Of a stretch of 64,000 nt of DNA, positions 7,762-15,638 are shown piece after piece. The notes under the pieces were generated by a model. It did no database searches, was not told the origin of the DNA, and worked only from the letters and a program-made list of their open reading frames with translations. Location: positions 124,001-188,000 of the forward strand of contig NZ_KB217482.1 of NCBI RefSeq assembly GCF_000331305.1, given 5' to 3'. The position numbers and the translations under genes are program-made. Numbering within the stretch: the stretch's first letter is position 1; every line of letters starts with the position of its first letter. The DNA comes from Calothrix sp. PCC 7103 (lineage in GTDB: Bacteria > Cyanobacteriota > Cyanobacteriia > Cyanobacteriales > Nostocaceae).

Positions 7762-8685
7762 ATGGAGTCTCGATATCCGCGTTTTGATGATGTTGATAAA
7801 CGTGAAAAGTTGGAGGATTATTTGAGTGAGGATTGGGCGCCTGAACCTCGTGGTAGAAAACAAGCTTCGGAGACTGGGTTTTTAGGGATTTTGAAGCGGG
7901 ATAAGTTGGATTCTTTGCTTTTACATCCTTGGCTGGTTTCAATTTTGGTTGGGGTTGTCATTTCGGTGATAATATCAATTGTTGCTTTGATGTTGAGAAA
8001 ACCGCAGCAGGTGGAGATTACACCAGAAGAGCGCGCGCAGCAAGAAGTTTTGGGTGCGGCTAAAAGTTTAGAAGCTCAAGAGTCTAAGTTTTTAGAGTAT
8101 GTTACTCGGAATGATTATAGTCCGGGAGTGGTGACAAATCCAGGTTTGTTGCAAGCGGCTATTTTGGAGGGTGCAACAAGGTATCGTAATCGTGTAATTC
8201 AAAATCAAAATAATCCTCAAAGTCCAAGTTATAATCTTCACGAGGAGATTATCAATAATGGGTCTGAAATTGAGGCTTTGAAGCGGATTAATCTTGGCGC
8301 CTCTGTGAAGGAAGCGGAGTTAAGATATATTGACCCGGCGACTAATACTTGGACTGTGGTTCCTTTAGATTCAGCGGAGTTGGTCGCTAGTGGATTGGTA
8401 AAATTAAATATCATTACCAATAGCCGTAATGGTATAAATCAAAAGTTTGAGCTTATAACAATTGCTCAAAATAGTCGCAAGGCTTTGGATGAAATTAAAT
8501 CATTGCGCTTGACTTCTTTACGCTCGAAAGGGTTGGCGCCTATTGCTGATGAACTTGATAAGATTGATTGGTTTGGGAATAAGGCAAAACCGCAAGAGGC
8601 AGAAATTAGTAATTACGGTAAGTTGGATGAGCAACCTAATTTACCTCCTGAGCCAAAACCTTCTATTCCAAAGAGAAAAGAGTGA
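7762..8685 (+). CDS. Single-pass membrane protein, possible transfer component
   Basis: About 307 aa from the ATG at 7762 (MESRYPRFDD), which has GGGAG close upstream; the longer frame from 7735 lacks a ribosome site. A cytosolic acidic/basic N-terminus of about 50 residues is followed by one TM helix (WLVSILVGVVISVIISIVAL) and a long C-terminal domain predicted outside the cytoplasm or as a stalk, ending in a proline-rich tail. This type II topology is like that of T4SS VirB8/VirB10-type proteins, but I see no family-defining motif. Neighbouring genes include a coupling-type ATPase. Confidence 0.5.
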   Translation: MESRYPRFDDVDKREKLEDYLSEDWAPEPRGRKQASETGFLGILKRDKLDSLLLHPWLVSILVGVVISVIISIVALMLRKPQQVEITPEERAQQEVLGAAKSLEAQESKFLEYVTRNDYSPGVVTNPGLLQAAILEGATRYRNRVIQNQNNPQSPSYNLHEEIINNGSEIEALKRINLGASVKEAELRYIDPATNTWTVVPLDSAELVASGLVKLNIITNSRNGINQKFELITIAQNSRKALDEIKSLRLTSLRSKGLAPIADELDKIDWFGNKAKPQEAEISNYGKLDEQPNLPPEPKPSIPKRKE

Positions 8686-8702
8686 ATTTTAGTTGGAAAA
8701 AC

Positions 8703-8740
8703 GAACCACAAAGACACAAAGGACACAAAGAAAGAAGAAA
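8703..8740 (+). repeat. Dispersed repeat ACCACAAAGACACAAAG
   Basis: AACCACAAAGACACAAAGG followed by ACACAAAGAAAG; a near-identical copy lies at 36667-36700. It belongs to the CACAGAG/CACAAAG repeat family dispersed in this window (3760, 18373, 36630). Confidence 0.65.
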
Positions 8741-8762
8741 GAAGTTTTGAGAGATTACCCTT

Positions 8763-10118
8763 TTGTATAAAGCAATGAGTATTAAATTTGCACTGGCGCC
8801 AATACCGTTTTTACTGGGTGGCTGGATGTTTGCTTCTAGTTTTAGTACTACGGAAGTGCAGCAGTCAGTTACTCCTTATTCTACTGAGCAGCAAGTTACT
8901 TTGGTAGAAATGCCTGAACCTGCTAAGTCATTTTTGCGTTATGGAGGTGCTGCAATTGCTGTGGTTGCTCCATCGGGGTTGGTATTTTGGGGACTTCAAG
9001 ATGTGAGGAGGAGAAAAGAAAGAAGAGTTCAACGACCTGTGGCTTATTTGGCGCCAGCTAATACTCATGAACGGGAAGTTGTTGATAGGGTTCCTATTCA
9101 AAGGGAAGAAATTGAACAACCTTTACAGGAACAAAGGAGACAACCAAGCACAATTGAGGTTCCAAATTTCTATATGAATAATGATCGCTTTGGAGCATGG
9201 GAGGAGAAGGGTAGTAACATTGTTTCAGAATTTAAGCCTCAAAATAGTTCGCAAGATAAATATGCTGAGGTATCTTCTTTGGTTTATGAGAATACGGTGG
9301 GAATTGTTGGTAAGGAAAAGGGGAGTGGGAAAACTTCAAAACTTGGTTATCTAATTGCTGAACATATTAAGTTAGGTCATTTAGTATGGATGGTTAACCC
9401 TTTTGCAAAAGGTCAACATTGGAAGGGTATTAAAGTTTTTGGACGCGGTTATAATTTTGTCGAGGCTACAAGTGCTATCCGTGAATTTACTCGTGTTGCA
9501 TTCTGGAGAATCGCTGAAGCTGGGGATGAAATGAAAGATTACGAGCCATTCGAGGATTATCATTTGCATCTTTCTCTTGATGAAATGTCTAATTATTCAA
9601 GTGAGGTGGATACTATTGATGCTACTGTGATGCCTAAATTTTGGGAAGCGGTGGTGCAATTTCTGCGACAAGCAAATATGTCAGTATCTTTTGCGAGTCA
9701 TGGTGATACGCAAGCGATGCTTGGTGGCGCCAAGGCTCTTGCAGGTAAGTCGGAAACCATAAAGGATGCGATTATTTGGTTGTATGCTCAGGCGGTTACA
9801 GATAAAAATGTTGAGGGTAATAAACGGTGTGCAGGTTGGGCTTATTTAATTCGTCCTGATGGTGGAGAACGGCAGAAGTTGAGAGTGGAAATTCCAAGGT
9901 GGATGCAAGGACCGCCTGCAACTCGACTTGATGGTAAGGATAAGTATAACTATATTCAATTGGTGCAAAAATATTGTCCTCAGTTTTTATATGCTCCACC
10001 GTCGGTTCAAAGTTGTGGGGAAGATGCTCGTTCGTCGGAGATGGATGCGGAGCAGTTTCGTCAAAAGTTGATTGAGCAAGAGGATATTTGGGGATGGGAT
10101 GAGGGTGGCAACGGATAG
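8763..10118 (+). CDS. P-loop ATPase with two N-terminal TM helices (coupling-protein type)
   Basis: 451 aa from TTG 8763 (or ATG 8775, MSIKF). TM1 about 7-26, TM2 about 58-78, then a basic cytosolic linker. Walker A is GKEKGSGKT at 183-191; a Walker B-like hhhhDE occurs in HLHLSLDEMSN. Membrane-anchored N-terminus plus one RecA/HerA-type ATPase domain is the layout of type IV coupling proteins (VirD4/TraD) that hand DNA or protein substrates to a conjugation channel. The VirD4 all-alpha domain is not obvious, so the family call is an inference from topology and context (downstream putative peptidoglycan-cleaving proteins). Confidence 0.6.
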   Translation: MYKAMSIKFALAPIPFLLGGWMFASSFSTTEVQQSVTPYSTEQQVTLVEMPEPAKSFLRYGGAAIAVVAPSGLVFWGLQDVRRRKERRVQRPVAYLAPANTHEREVVDRVPIQREEIEQPLQEQRRQPSTIEVPNFYMNNDRFGAWEEKGSNIVSEFKPQNSSQDKYAEVSSLVYENTVGIVGKEKGSGKTSKLGYLIAEHIKLGHLVWMVNPFAKGQHWKGIKVFGRGYNFVEATSAIREFTRVAFWRIAEAGDEMKDYEPFEDYHLHLSLDEMSNYSSEVDTIDATVMPKFWEAVVQFLRQANMSVSFASHGDTQAMLGGAKALAGKSETIKDAIIWLYAQAVTDKNVEGNKRCAGWAYLIRPDGGERQKLRVEIPRWMQGPPATRLDGKDKYNYIQLVQKYCPQFLYAPPSVQSCGEDARSSEMDAEQFRQKLIEQEDIWGWDEGGNG

Positions 10119-10138
10119 AACGGATGTAACGGATGGTT
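10107..10138 (+). repeat. Short tandem repeat AACGGATRK, second array
   Basis: AACGGATAGAACGGATGT then AACGGATGG, the same unit as at 7705. The first unit encodes the last residues of the ATPase (GGNG) and the stop, so the array is partly coding. Confidence 0.7.
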
Positions 10139-10245
10139 GGTTTTGTGGCATCGGTAGCCTAATGCCTGGATGATGCAGGAGTGGCTTGCCTGCGGATGCT
10201 TTGCTCTGTTGAGAGCTTTTGATGAAGATTATTAAGGAGGTTTTT

Positions 10246-10920
10246 ATGGCGAGAGATAAACGAGGTAAGTCTTATAACAGACGGTTGCCTTCGCTGAATA
10301 TGGATTTTAACCCTGATGATGTTTATGATGTGGACTGCTATGTGACTGAAGAGGAGGAAGAACCTCGGTGGCGCCGTCGCGCTCGTAATACTGGACGATT
10401 TGTAGATTCTGCTTATAGTGCTGGTTCGCGATGGGGTCGGGGATATGTTCAGGGTATTAGTCCAGCGATGGAGGAGGGATCACATGCTGCAATTGGAACT
10501 CTTGGTACTGTTGCTAGTCATACGAATCCTTTACGACCTTGGCGTTCTTTTGCTTTCTGGAGTATGGGAGTGGGGACTTTGGTAGTTGGTGGATGGGTGT
10601 GTCAATTCTTTTTAGGTAGTGTTATGGCTGCTCGCAATCCTCAACCGTTACCTCAAAATGCTCCTGTTTCGATGCGGTTTGGACATGGTGTTGTGACTAC
10701 AGGTAAGCCTGTTGCTTCTGGTGTAGTTAGTGGAGTTCAAGAAGTTGGTTCTGGAGCTACGAACAGTTTAGACCGAGCAGTACGGTTACAGCTTGTAGAT
10801 AATGATGGCTGGCGCCAGCCAAGTAATGTGGCTAGACGGCAGTCGCAGCAACCAGTTACGACGCTTCCTTTAACTAGCTGGACTGGTGGCACAGATTACC
10901 AGTCGAATCAAAGGAAATAG
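10246..10920 (+). CDS. Single-TM protein of the transfer-like operon
   Basis: About 224 aa from ATG 10246 (MARDKRGK), which is preceded by AAGGAGG at ideal spacing; this overrules the upstream ATG. N-terminus very charged with EEEEEPRWRRRAR, then a glycine-rich amphipathic stretch, one TM helix (about residues 102-125: FAFWSMGVGTLVVGGWVCQF) and a low-complexity C-terminus. No family recognised. Position between the ATPase and another TM protein suggests it belongs to the same membrane complex. Confidence 0.55.
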   Translation: MARDKRGKSYNRRLPSLNMDFNPDDVYDVDCYVTEEEEEPRWRRRARNTGRFVDSAYSAGSRWGRGYVQGISPAMEEGSHAAIGTLGTVASHTNPLRPWRSFAFWSMGVGTLVVGGWVCQFFLGSVMAARNPQPLPQNAPVSMRFGHGVVTTGKPVASGVVSGVQEVGSGATNSLDRAVRLQLVDNDGWRQPSNVARRQSQQPVTTLPLTSWTGGTDYQSNQRK

Positions 10921-10935
10921 GTGGAGGACGGGACA

Positions 10936-11262
10936 ATGCCTTGGGTGATAATACCTCGACGCAGCGCTTTTTTAACTGGGGGAATGTTTGTTGTGTTTAT
11001 TTTAGACATGATGAAACCTGGATATCGACAGTTTGCGCTGATTCCAGAATTAAAACCGCAAATTGCAACGCTAACATCTGATGTTCGTTCAGACGTGGAG
11101 AATTTGCTGCGCGAGGTATCTTCACCTGCTCAAACAAAACAAGCATCAGAAAAGCGCAGTATTAAACTATTCCCTAGTAACTGTCAAACGCTTTTGGATG
11201 GTTACAAACCTGAGAAACAATGTCACTTCGCTCCAACAAATTACTTAAATATCTCCCCTTAG
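10936..11262 (+). CDS. Small membrane-anchored protein
   Basis: 108 aa from ATG 10936 (MPWVIIPRR) with GTGGAGGAC upstream; a GTG at 10921 is in frame but lies on the Shine-Dalgarno region itself. One TM helix near the N-terminus (AFLTGGMFVVFILDMM), then a polar domain. Its 3' end overlaps the next gene by about 40 bases. Unknown function. Confidence 0.5.
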   Translation: MPWVIIPRRSAFLTGGMFVVFILDMMKPGYRQFALIPELKPQIATLTSDVRSDVENLLREVSSPAQTKQASEKRSIKLFPSNCQTLLDGYKPEKQCHFAPTNYLNISP

Positions 11263-12080
11263 AAATCCAGTATCAGGAGTTAAAAGCATCTGAAGAAGCA
11301 CTTCAAGCGATTGGTAATGCTCGTCAACGTGGTCAAGTCATTTGTCTTGCTCTTTCTCTATGTATGGCAGCAGTAATACTACACCCAAGACTCAATCAAC
11401 AAGCAGAACAGATACTTCAGTTAGACCGTATTGGAGGTATCAATTTTGCTTCTTCTCCGAATCAACCAAATGAAGACAAAATAGCTGATGCACTGGCTAA
11501 TTACGCGCGCTCTAAGGGATGGCAATTACGTACTGGCAAACATCGTTACAACATTTTTTATACGCAAGGAATGTTACCTAACGGCGCCCGTAATGATAAC
11601 GCTCCTAACCAATTTAATGACAGTCGGTTTCTAGTTGAAATTAATCCAACACCTCGATTGGTAGGCGCCTGGGAAGCGTCAGTTGAGCCAGGGAATCACT
11701 ATACGAAACAACCGATGAATAAAGGAGGCGCCGCGCATATACGAGTACCGGGATATTACCAAGCATGGCGTATTGGAATGCACAAGGGACGCGAACAGGC
11801 TTTAGTTCAAGTCGTGCCAATCGATATAGTGCGTGACAGAAATCGTAACGGCAAGGTTGATGAAAGTGATTCTTCAGAGCGTGCTTTAATTGGCGCCAAT
11901 CAACATAGTGCATATGACCAGCAGTTAGTAGATGGCGCCAGTGCAGGGTGTCCGGTAGGACGTACATCAAAAGGACACATGGAATTTATGGGACTACTGC
12001 AACAAGATGCAGATTATAAGGTTTCTAAGGATTTTATTTTTTCAACTGGTTTCGTTCCAGGTAATGAATTGAGGTTTTAA
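11220..12080 (+). CDS. Secreted or anchored protein with His and Ser-x-Gly-Cys motif (L,D-transpeptidase-like?)
   Basis: 286 aa with an N-terminal TM helix at about 37-53 (GQVICLALSLCMAAVIL). The C-terminal half has GANQHSAYD followed 9 residues later by GASAGCPVG, a His...Ser-x-Gly-Cys arrangement like the active site of YkuD-type L,D-transpeptidases; RDRNRNGKVDESD in between resembles a calcium-binding loop. I cannot confirm the family. Being anchored and followed two genes later by a lysozyme-like protein, it may remodel peptidoglycan for an envelope-spanning machine. Stop-start spacing to the next gene is 2 bases. Confidence 0.5.
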   Translation: MSLRSNKLLKYLPLEIQYQELKASEEALQAIGNARQRGQVICLALSLCMAAVILHPRLNQQAEQILQLDRIGGINFASSPNQPNEDKIADALANYARSKGWQLRTGKHRYNIFYTQGMLPNGARNDNAPNQFNDSRFLVEINPTPRLVGAWEASVEPGNHYTKQPMNKGGAAHIRVPGYYQAWRIGMHKGREQALVQVVPIDIVRDRNRNGKVDESDSSERALIGANQHSAYDQQLVDGASAGCPVGRTSKGHMEFMGLLQQDADYKVSKDFIFSTGFVPGNELRF

Positions 12081-12082
12081 TT

Positions 12083-12460
12083 ATGTCAAGAATACTACAT
12101 AGATACCAGCATAATTTTACGCAGCAAGCAGTACATGAGACGCTTGAGGAAATTATGCCAATTCTCATTAGATTATATGCAGCGGCTTACGAGTTTAAAA
12201 ATTTGGAGTATCAAGAAAATATCGAGTTAGATGCTGCGTTGTCTCAAACTGAGGAATTATTAAAGCAGCTTCCCTTCGGTATGGAAGGGCAATTTATTGG
12301 TAATGGTGTATCGTTTGGAACAGCATACAGAATAATCTCCGCTTTAAATCAAGAAGATTATAACCGTGGTATCAAAATTATTAATAGCATTCCCGACTCT
12401 AAAGTGAGAAATACTGCGAGTAACATATTTTATCGCATGGCGCATTCAGCAGGACTATAG
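12083..12460 (+). CDS. Hypothetical protein in transfer-like operon
   Basis: 125 aa, soluble, helical, no motif recognised. The start lies 2 bases after the preceding stop and its stop lies 2 bases before the next start, so it is a bona fide operon member between two putative cell-wall enzymes. Confidence 0.55.
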   Translation: MSRILHRYQHNFTQQAVHETLEEIMPILIRLYAAAYEFKNLEYQENIELDAALSQTEELLKQLPFGMEGQFIGNGVSFGTAYRIISALNQEDYNRGIKIINSIPDSKVRNTASNIFYRMAHSAGL

Positions 12461-12462
12461 TA

Positions 12463-13257
12463 ATGAGGCACCAATCTTGGCTACAAAATAATTTCAACTG
12501 GGATTTTTTAAACTTCGCAGTGCTATTCGGCTGTTGCTCAATAGCACTTTCTGAACCAGTTATAAAAATTGGTAGTGCAGCAGGGGATAATATAGTTGAA
12601 GTTTTGACTCCAGCTTACAAAGGTGACTTAAATAACTTATTCGCGAATAATTCTTCTCCTGGTGTGATTGCAATTTGCGCTGCTGAAGGAAATTGTCAGC
12701 CAGATGGGAAGAAAACATCGCTGTATTACGGTCACATCGATGATGGGAACAGGAAAGTGAACCGAGGATGGTGTTCAGATCAAGGTCGCGGAGGTACTAA
12801 TTTGGAGAATGCTGATGCTGGCTGTTTGAGCCGAACTCAAAGCCGTGTCTCTCGCTTAGTTCAAAGGATGCGCGCGGAATCAGTAGACCCAGAACAACAT
12901 ATCGAAGCTTTTATAAATGCGTCAGACCTTTGGAACCAAGCATCGCCTCGTGTCTCTGATGCTTTTGGAAAAAATTACGCAGAGGCTCTCAAGAAAGGAT
13001 TGAAGAATAAAGAAGCAATTTTGTGGGCGCGGGTAGAGTCATTCCGCAAAAGCGACGGAGAACTTGAGGCAGGTAATTCAAAGTATGGACTATTTTCAAT
13101 TTGTGCCAATCCCCGTAATACTTTTTATACAACAAGATTGCGGCAGTACCCAATGTGGTCAGAACGCTGGCGCTGGAATTGCATTGCTTTAGACCAGCGG
13201 CGGCGCCTTGAGCAAATTAATGTTGTTTTGACAAGATTTAACGAAAAAAGCAGTTAA
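12463..13257 (+). CDS. Lysozyme-like protein
   Basis: 264 aa with a hydrophobic N-terminal segment (FLNFAVLFGCCSIALSEP) that could be a signal peptide. Residues about 67-100 (PGVIAICAAEGNCQPDGKKTS then YYGHIDDGN) fit a pattern seen in cyanobacterial lysozyme-like proteins in which the Glu after AA would be catalytic (A-E-G...G..T..Y.GH.D.GN). Family membership is from memory of this pattern. As in conjugation systems (VirB1), such an enzyme could open peptidoglycan locally. Last gene of the + strand run. Confidence 0.5.
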   Translation: MRHQSWLQNNFNWDFLNFAVLFGCCSIALSEPVIKIGSAAGDNIVEVLTPAYKGDLNNLFANNSSPGVIAICAAEGNCQPDGKKTSLYYGHIDDGNRKVNRGWCSDQGRGGTNLENADAGCLSRTQSRVSRLVQRMRAESVDPEQHIEAFINASDLWNQASPRVSDAFGKNYAEALKKGLKNKEAILWARVESFRKSDGELEAGNSKYGLFSICANPRNTFYTTRLRQYPMWSERWRWNCIALDQRRRLEQINVVLTRFNEKSS

Positions 13258-13417
13258 CATCAATTCAATACGTATGAATACGTTTTCACCAAAAACAGTT
13301 GGTCATTTTTGTATAAAAAAAAAAGTTTCTAATTAAATAGCTTCTTGGAATTAATATTCCGATTTGTCTTATACTTTCAAAATAGCCACTAATATGCAGC
13401 ACAGTGGCGCTCTATTA

Positions 13418-14188
13418 TTAAGCGGCTAGGCGAATGGCTTCATTAATTTGATTTAATCTTCCTAACCAAAGATTTTTATAAAGATTCATCTGATTTTTTT
13501 TGAAAATAAACTCATTATATGAACTATCTCTGATTAAGTAAATTAAAGCAGCTTGTTCAACATGATACAAGGTTTCAAGTGGAATGTAATAAGCAGCCAA
13601 TTGAAGTATTTTGTCTTGAATAAAATTTAAAGAAAACTTTGGTTTTAGAGATATTTTTAAATCACTAACAGTCAAAGCCTCTCGATAGTAACCTACCTGG
13701 TCAAATTTTCCAAAGTATTTATGCTTGAAGCTCACCACAAATTGTTCTGAGAAAAGACAGGTGCCAAAATTAGGTAGTACTTTTTCAAGAGCTTCAACGT
13801 AGCTTTTATGCGAGTTACTAACTGCCTTCAATTCTCCGTCTGTCAAATAAGAGTGAAGATAATAATGAACAGCATTTCCGGCACAAATTGCTTCATTCCG
13901 AATACGCTTGGCTTCTCTAATGCCGACTCTATCTTCCCATTGACGAAGAGCCTCTATAGTTTTGTTATCTTGTGTTCGTCTAAGAATATTACTAACGCTA
14001 TAAAAGACGTTCTGATGAGTGACGGTTGCACTTTGAGGCACATAGCAAGGCTCACCAGCAAATTTTGCTCTAGTTAAAATAGGTAAATTTTTTTCTATAT
14101 TGTTTAGAGGATGAAGTGTACCATCGTTACTATAACGATATAACGCGGCTTCTGGTAGCAATTGTTTTTCATTCATATACATTAACAC
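13418..14188 (-). CDS. PD-(D/E)XK nuclease, MGME1/RecB-like (retron-associated effector candidate)
   Basis: 256 aa. G104-x-x-x-H108 (CAGNAVHYYLHSYL), D163 (GKFDQVG), D176-x-K178 (TVSDLKIS) and Q196...Y200 (QLAAY) are the ordered motifs of the MGME1/RecB exonuclease group of PD-(D/E)XK nucleases, so a metal-dependent exonuclease on single-stranded ends is likely. The frame overlaps the upstream reverse transcriptase stop by 7 bases, so the two are translationally coupled. In a retron it would be the effector or a processing enzyme acting on msDNA. The start at 14188 could alternatively be the next ATGs 2-4 codons in (MYMNEK or MNEK). The link to defence is inference. Confidence 0.8.
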   Translation of the reverse strand: MLMYMNEKQLLPEAALYRYSNDGTLHPLNNIEKNLPILTRAKFAGEPCYVPQSATVTHQNVFYSVSNILRRTQDNKTIEALRQWEDRVGIREAKRIRNEAICAGNAVHYYLHSYLTDGELKAVSNSHKSYVEALEKVLPNFGTCLFSEQFVVSFKHKYFGKFDQVGYYREALTVSDLKISLKPKFSLNFIQDKILQLAAYYIPLETLYHVEQAALIYLIRDSSYNEFIFKKNQMNLYKNLWLGRLNQINEAIRLAA

Positions 14189-15093
14189 TCAGTATCTATA
14201 TAAGTTTCATTTGCTTTCCTAATTTGTTGTGCTTGTGATTCTAAGCCCTTTAAAGTCCGCATCAAAATATAGCGTTTGTCAGCATCGGTTTCTTGACGAA
14301 TCGCTTGGCGGCACTCATGCATTTTTTTATATTGTGAATTAGGAAGCATTAACTGGCCATTATCAATAATGATTCCAGTCGTTTCACGTGGCTTATTACC
14401 AACATAATGCTTTTCTTTTTTCCTACTATCATGTAGTCCACAACGGTAAAACTCCTTCTTAATTAGCCAAATCAGCTTACCTGATACGAATGAACCCGAA
14501 ATCGTGACATCATCCATATATACAGTTAAAACACATCCAGCACTTTCTACAAGTTCATTGATTGCCTTCCACATATCTAAATGAGCAAAGTAGGAAAGCA
14601 TGGGACTCGATGGACTTCCAGTTGGCAGATGATTTTTGAAAGTAGAGAGTTTTGTTAAAATACCAGCAACATCTGAAGAACATTCCATTTGCTTGTGGAA
14701 GAACCAGTAAACACGTTGCGATTGTGTAGAAGGAAAATATTTTTCAATATCAAGACTCCTTACTACAAAACCATTTATATGTGCTTTAGCATTACTTATA
14801 TAGGAACGCCCCTTTGCTGGGGCATGTATATAGTTAGGCACTTCTATTCGCTTTAAAAGCTCTCCAATCCGCTTTTGAACTTGCTTTAATAATGGTTTTG
14901 GTTCTTCCACACGAAAGAACTTTTTCTTTTTCAAGTTAAATCTGTCTTGCTCGATATAAAGTTGCTCTGTACTGGTAAGAATTTCAAGTGTTTTTTGACT
15001 TATATGCAGTAGCTTTGCAAGTTTATCTTTAGATTTCAAATAGTAAAAAGGTGACTGGTGTAATGGATATTGTTTGCATTTATCTTTCTTCAT
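14182..15093 (-). CDS. Retron-type reverse transcriptase
   Basis: 303 aa, normal for a retron RT. Motifs in order: NAKAH at 101-105 (the NAxxH of retron region X), RSLDIEKYFPS 112-122 (RT motif with catalytic Asp), LPTGSPSSP 156-164 (in the position of retron PQGAPTSP), YMDD 192-195 (catalytic Asp pair), and TTGIII at 238 (variant of the retron VTG triplet). The short 100-residue N-terminal extension matches stand-alone retron RTs; there is no group II intron maturase domain. It overlaps the XRE gene by 14 bases upstream and the nuclease by 7 downstream. Expected activity: reverse transcription of part of the structured leader RNA encoded upstream, giving msDNA. Confidence 0.88.
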   Translation of the reverse strand: MKKDKCKQYPLHQSPFYYLKSKDKLAKLLHISQKTLEILTSTEQLYIEQDRFNLKKKKFFRVEEPKPLLKQVQKRIGELLKRIEVPNYIHAPAKGRSYISNAKAHINGFVVRSLDIEKYFPSTQSQRVYWFFHKQMECSSDVAGILTKLSTFKNHLPTGSPSSPMLSYFAHLDMWKAINELVESAGCVLTVYMDDVTISGSFVSGKLIWLIKKEFYRCGLHDSRKKEKHYVGNKPRETTGIIIDNGQLMLPNSQYKKMHECRQAIRQETDADKRYILMRTLKGLESQAQQIRKANETYIDTEC

Positions 15094-15388
15094 AAGAATG
15101 ACCAGACCTTTCAGCTATGAGATTAAGAATTGCAAGAATTTTAGAAGATACAAAATTCCTCAATTTCTCCGTTTTTACGTCTTGATTTAAATTTTCAGAA
15201 AAGAACATGATGGATGATACAGGTATATCAAACACCTCTGAATAGCGATTAAGTAGGTCAAGCGTAGGAGTTTTTTTACCGGATTCTATCTCCGAAAGAT
15301 ACGACTTGGATATTCCTAGCTTTTCAGCCAATTGTTTTTGTGCTAAATCATGGAACACTCTCATCAATCTTAGAGCTTCATTTAGCAT
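15080..15388 (-). CDS. XRE-family HTH regulator of the retron-like operon
   Basis: 102 aa. Residues about 15-55 (LAQKQLAEKLGISKSYLSEIE...) are a classical Cro/C1-type helix-turn-helix. The rest is helical and may bind the RT or sense the msDNA. AGGAG lies 8 bases before the ATG. The stop overlaps the RT start. HTH genes next to retron RTs are known in several retron types, where they form part of the antitoxin or regulatory complex; whether this one regulates the promoter near 16090 is inferred. Confidence 0.85.
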   Translation of the reverse strand: MLNEALRLMRVFHDLAQKQLAEKLGISKSYLSEIESGKKTPTLDLLNRYSEVFDIPVSSIMFFSENLNQDVKTEKLRNFVSSKILAILNLIAERSGHSYEER

Positions 15389-15443
15389 ATCTAAGCTCCT
15401 AAGTGAGAAGGATTAAAAAGGTTTGTATAGAAAAGTTAGCAGT

Positions 15444-15608
15444 CTAGTCTTGCCAAAAATCGACCAGCCACTTCAGTATGCGGAAAATAACAGGTCCGTA
15501 TTGAAATAGCAGACGGAGCGTTTGTGGTTTGCGGAGCCATCTAAGATACCGCTTATACTTACGCTTTTTTGACTGCTGCTGCCGTTTGTCGGGGTCTTGA
15601 TTGTTCAT
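15444..15608 (-). CDS. 54-aa basic amphipathic protein upstream of the XRE-RT operon
   Basis: An ORF below usual size limits. The ATG at 15608 is preceded by TTAGGAGTTCTGT, a strong Shine-Dalgarno at 7 bases. The first half is very basic (DKRQQQSKKRKYKRYLRW), the second hydrophobic/aromatic (LRLLFQYGPVIFRILKWLVD then FWQD). This pattern fits a short membrane-active or nucleic-acid-binding peptide. It ends 55 bases before the XRE start and shares the operon direction, between the structured leader and the regulator. I know no homolog. It could be a toxin, an accessory subunit, or unrelated. Confidence 0.6.
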   Translation of the reverse strand: MNNQDPDKRQQQSKKRKYKRYLRWLRKPQTLRLLFQYGPVIFRILKWLVDFWQD

Positions 15609-15638
15609 ACAGAACTCCTAAGTTTTGGTTTAGTTGCG

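Noticed and set aside
7219-7863. 214-codon minus-strand ORF
   Set aside because: Antisense to three consecutive + strand genes; His/Pro/Asn-rich sequence is a shadow frame.
14182-15093. Diversity-generating retroelement instead of retron
   Set aside because: No template/variable repeat pair noticed, no accessory Avd-like gene, and the RT carries NAxxH and a VTG-like triplet typical of retrons.
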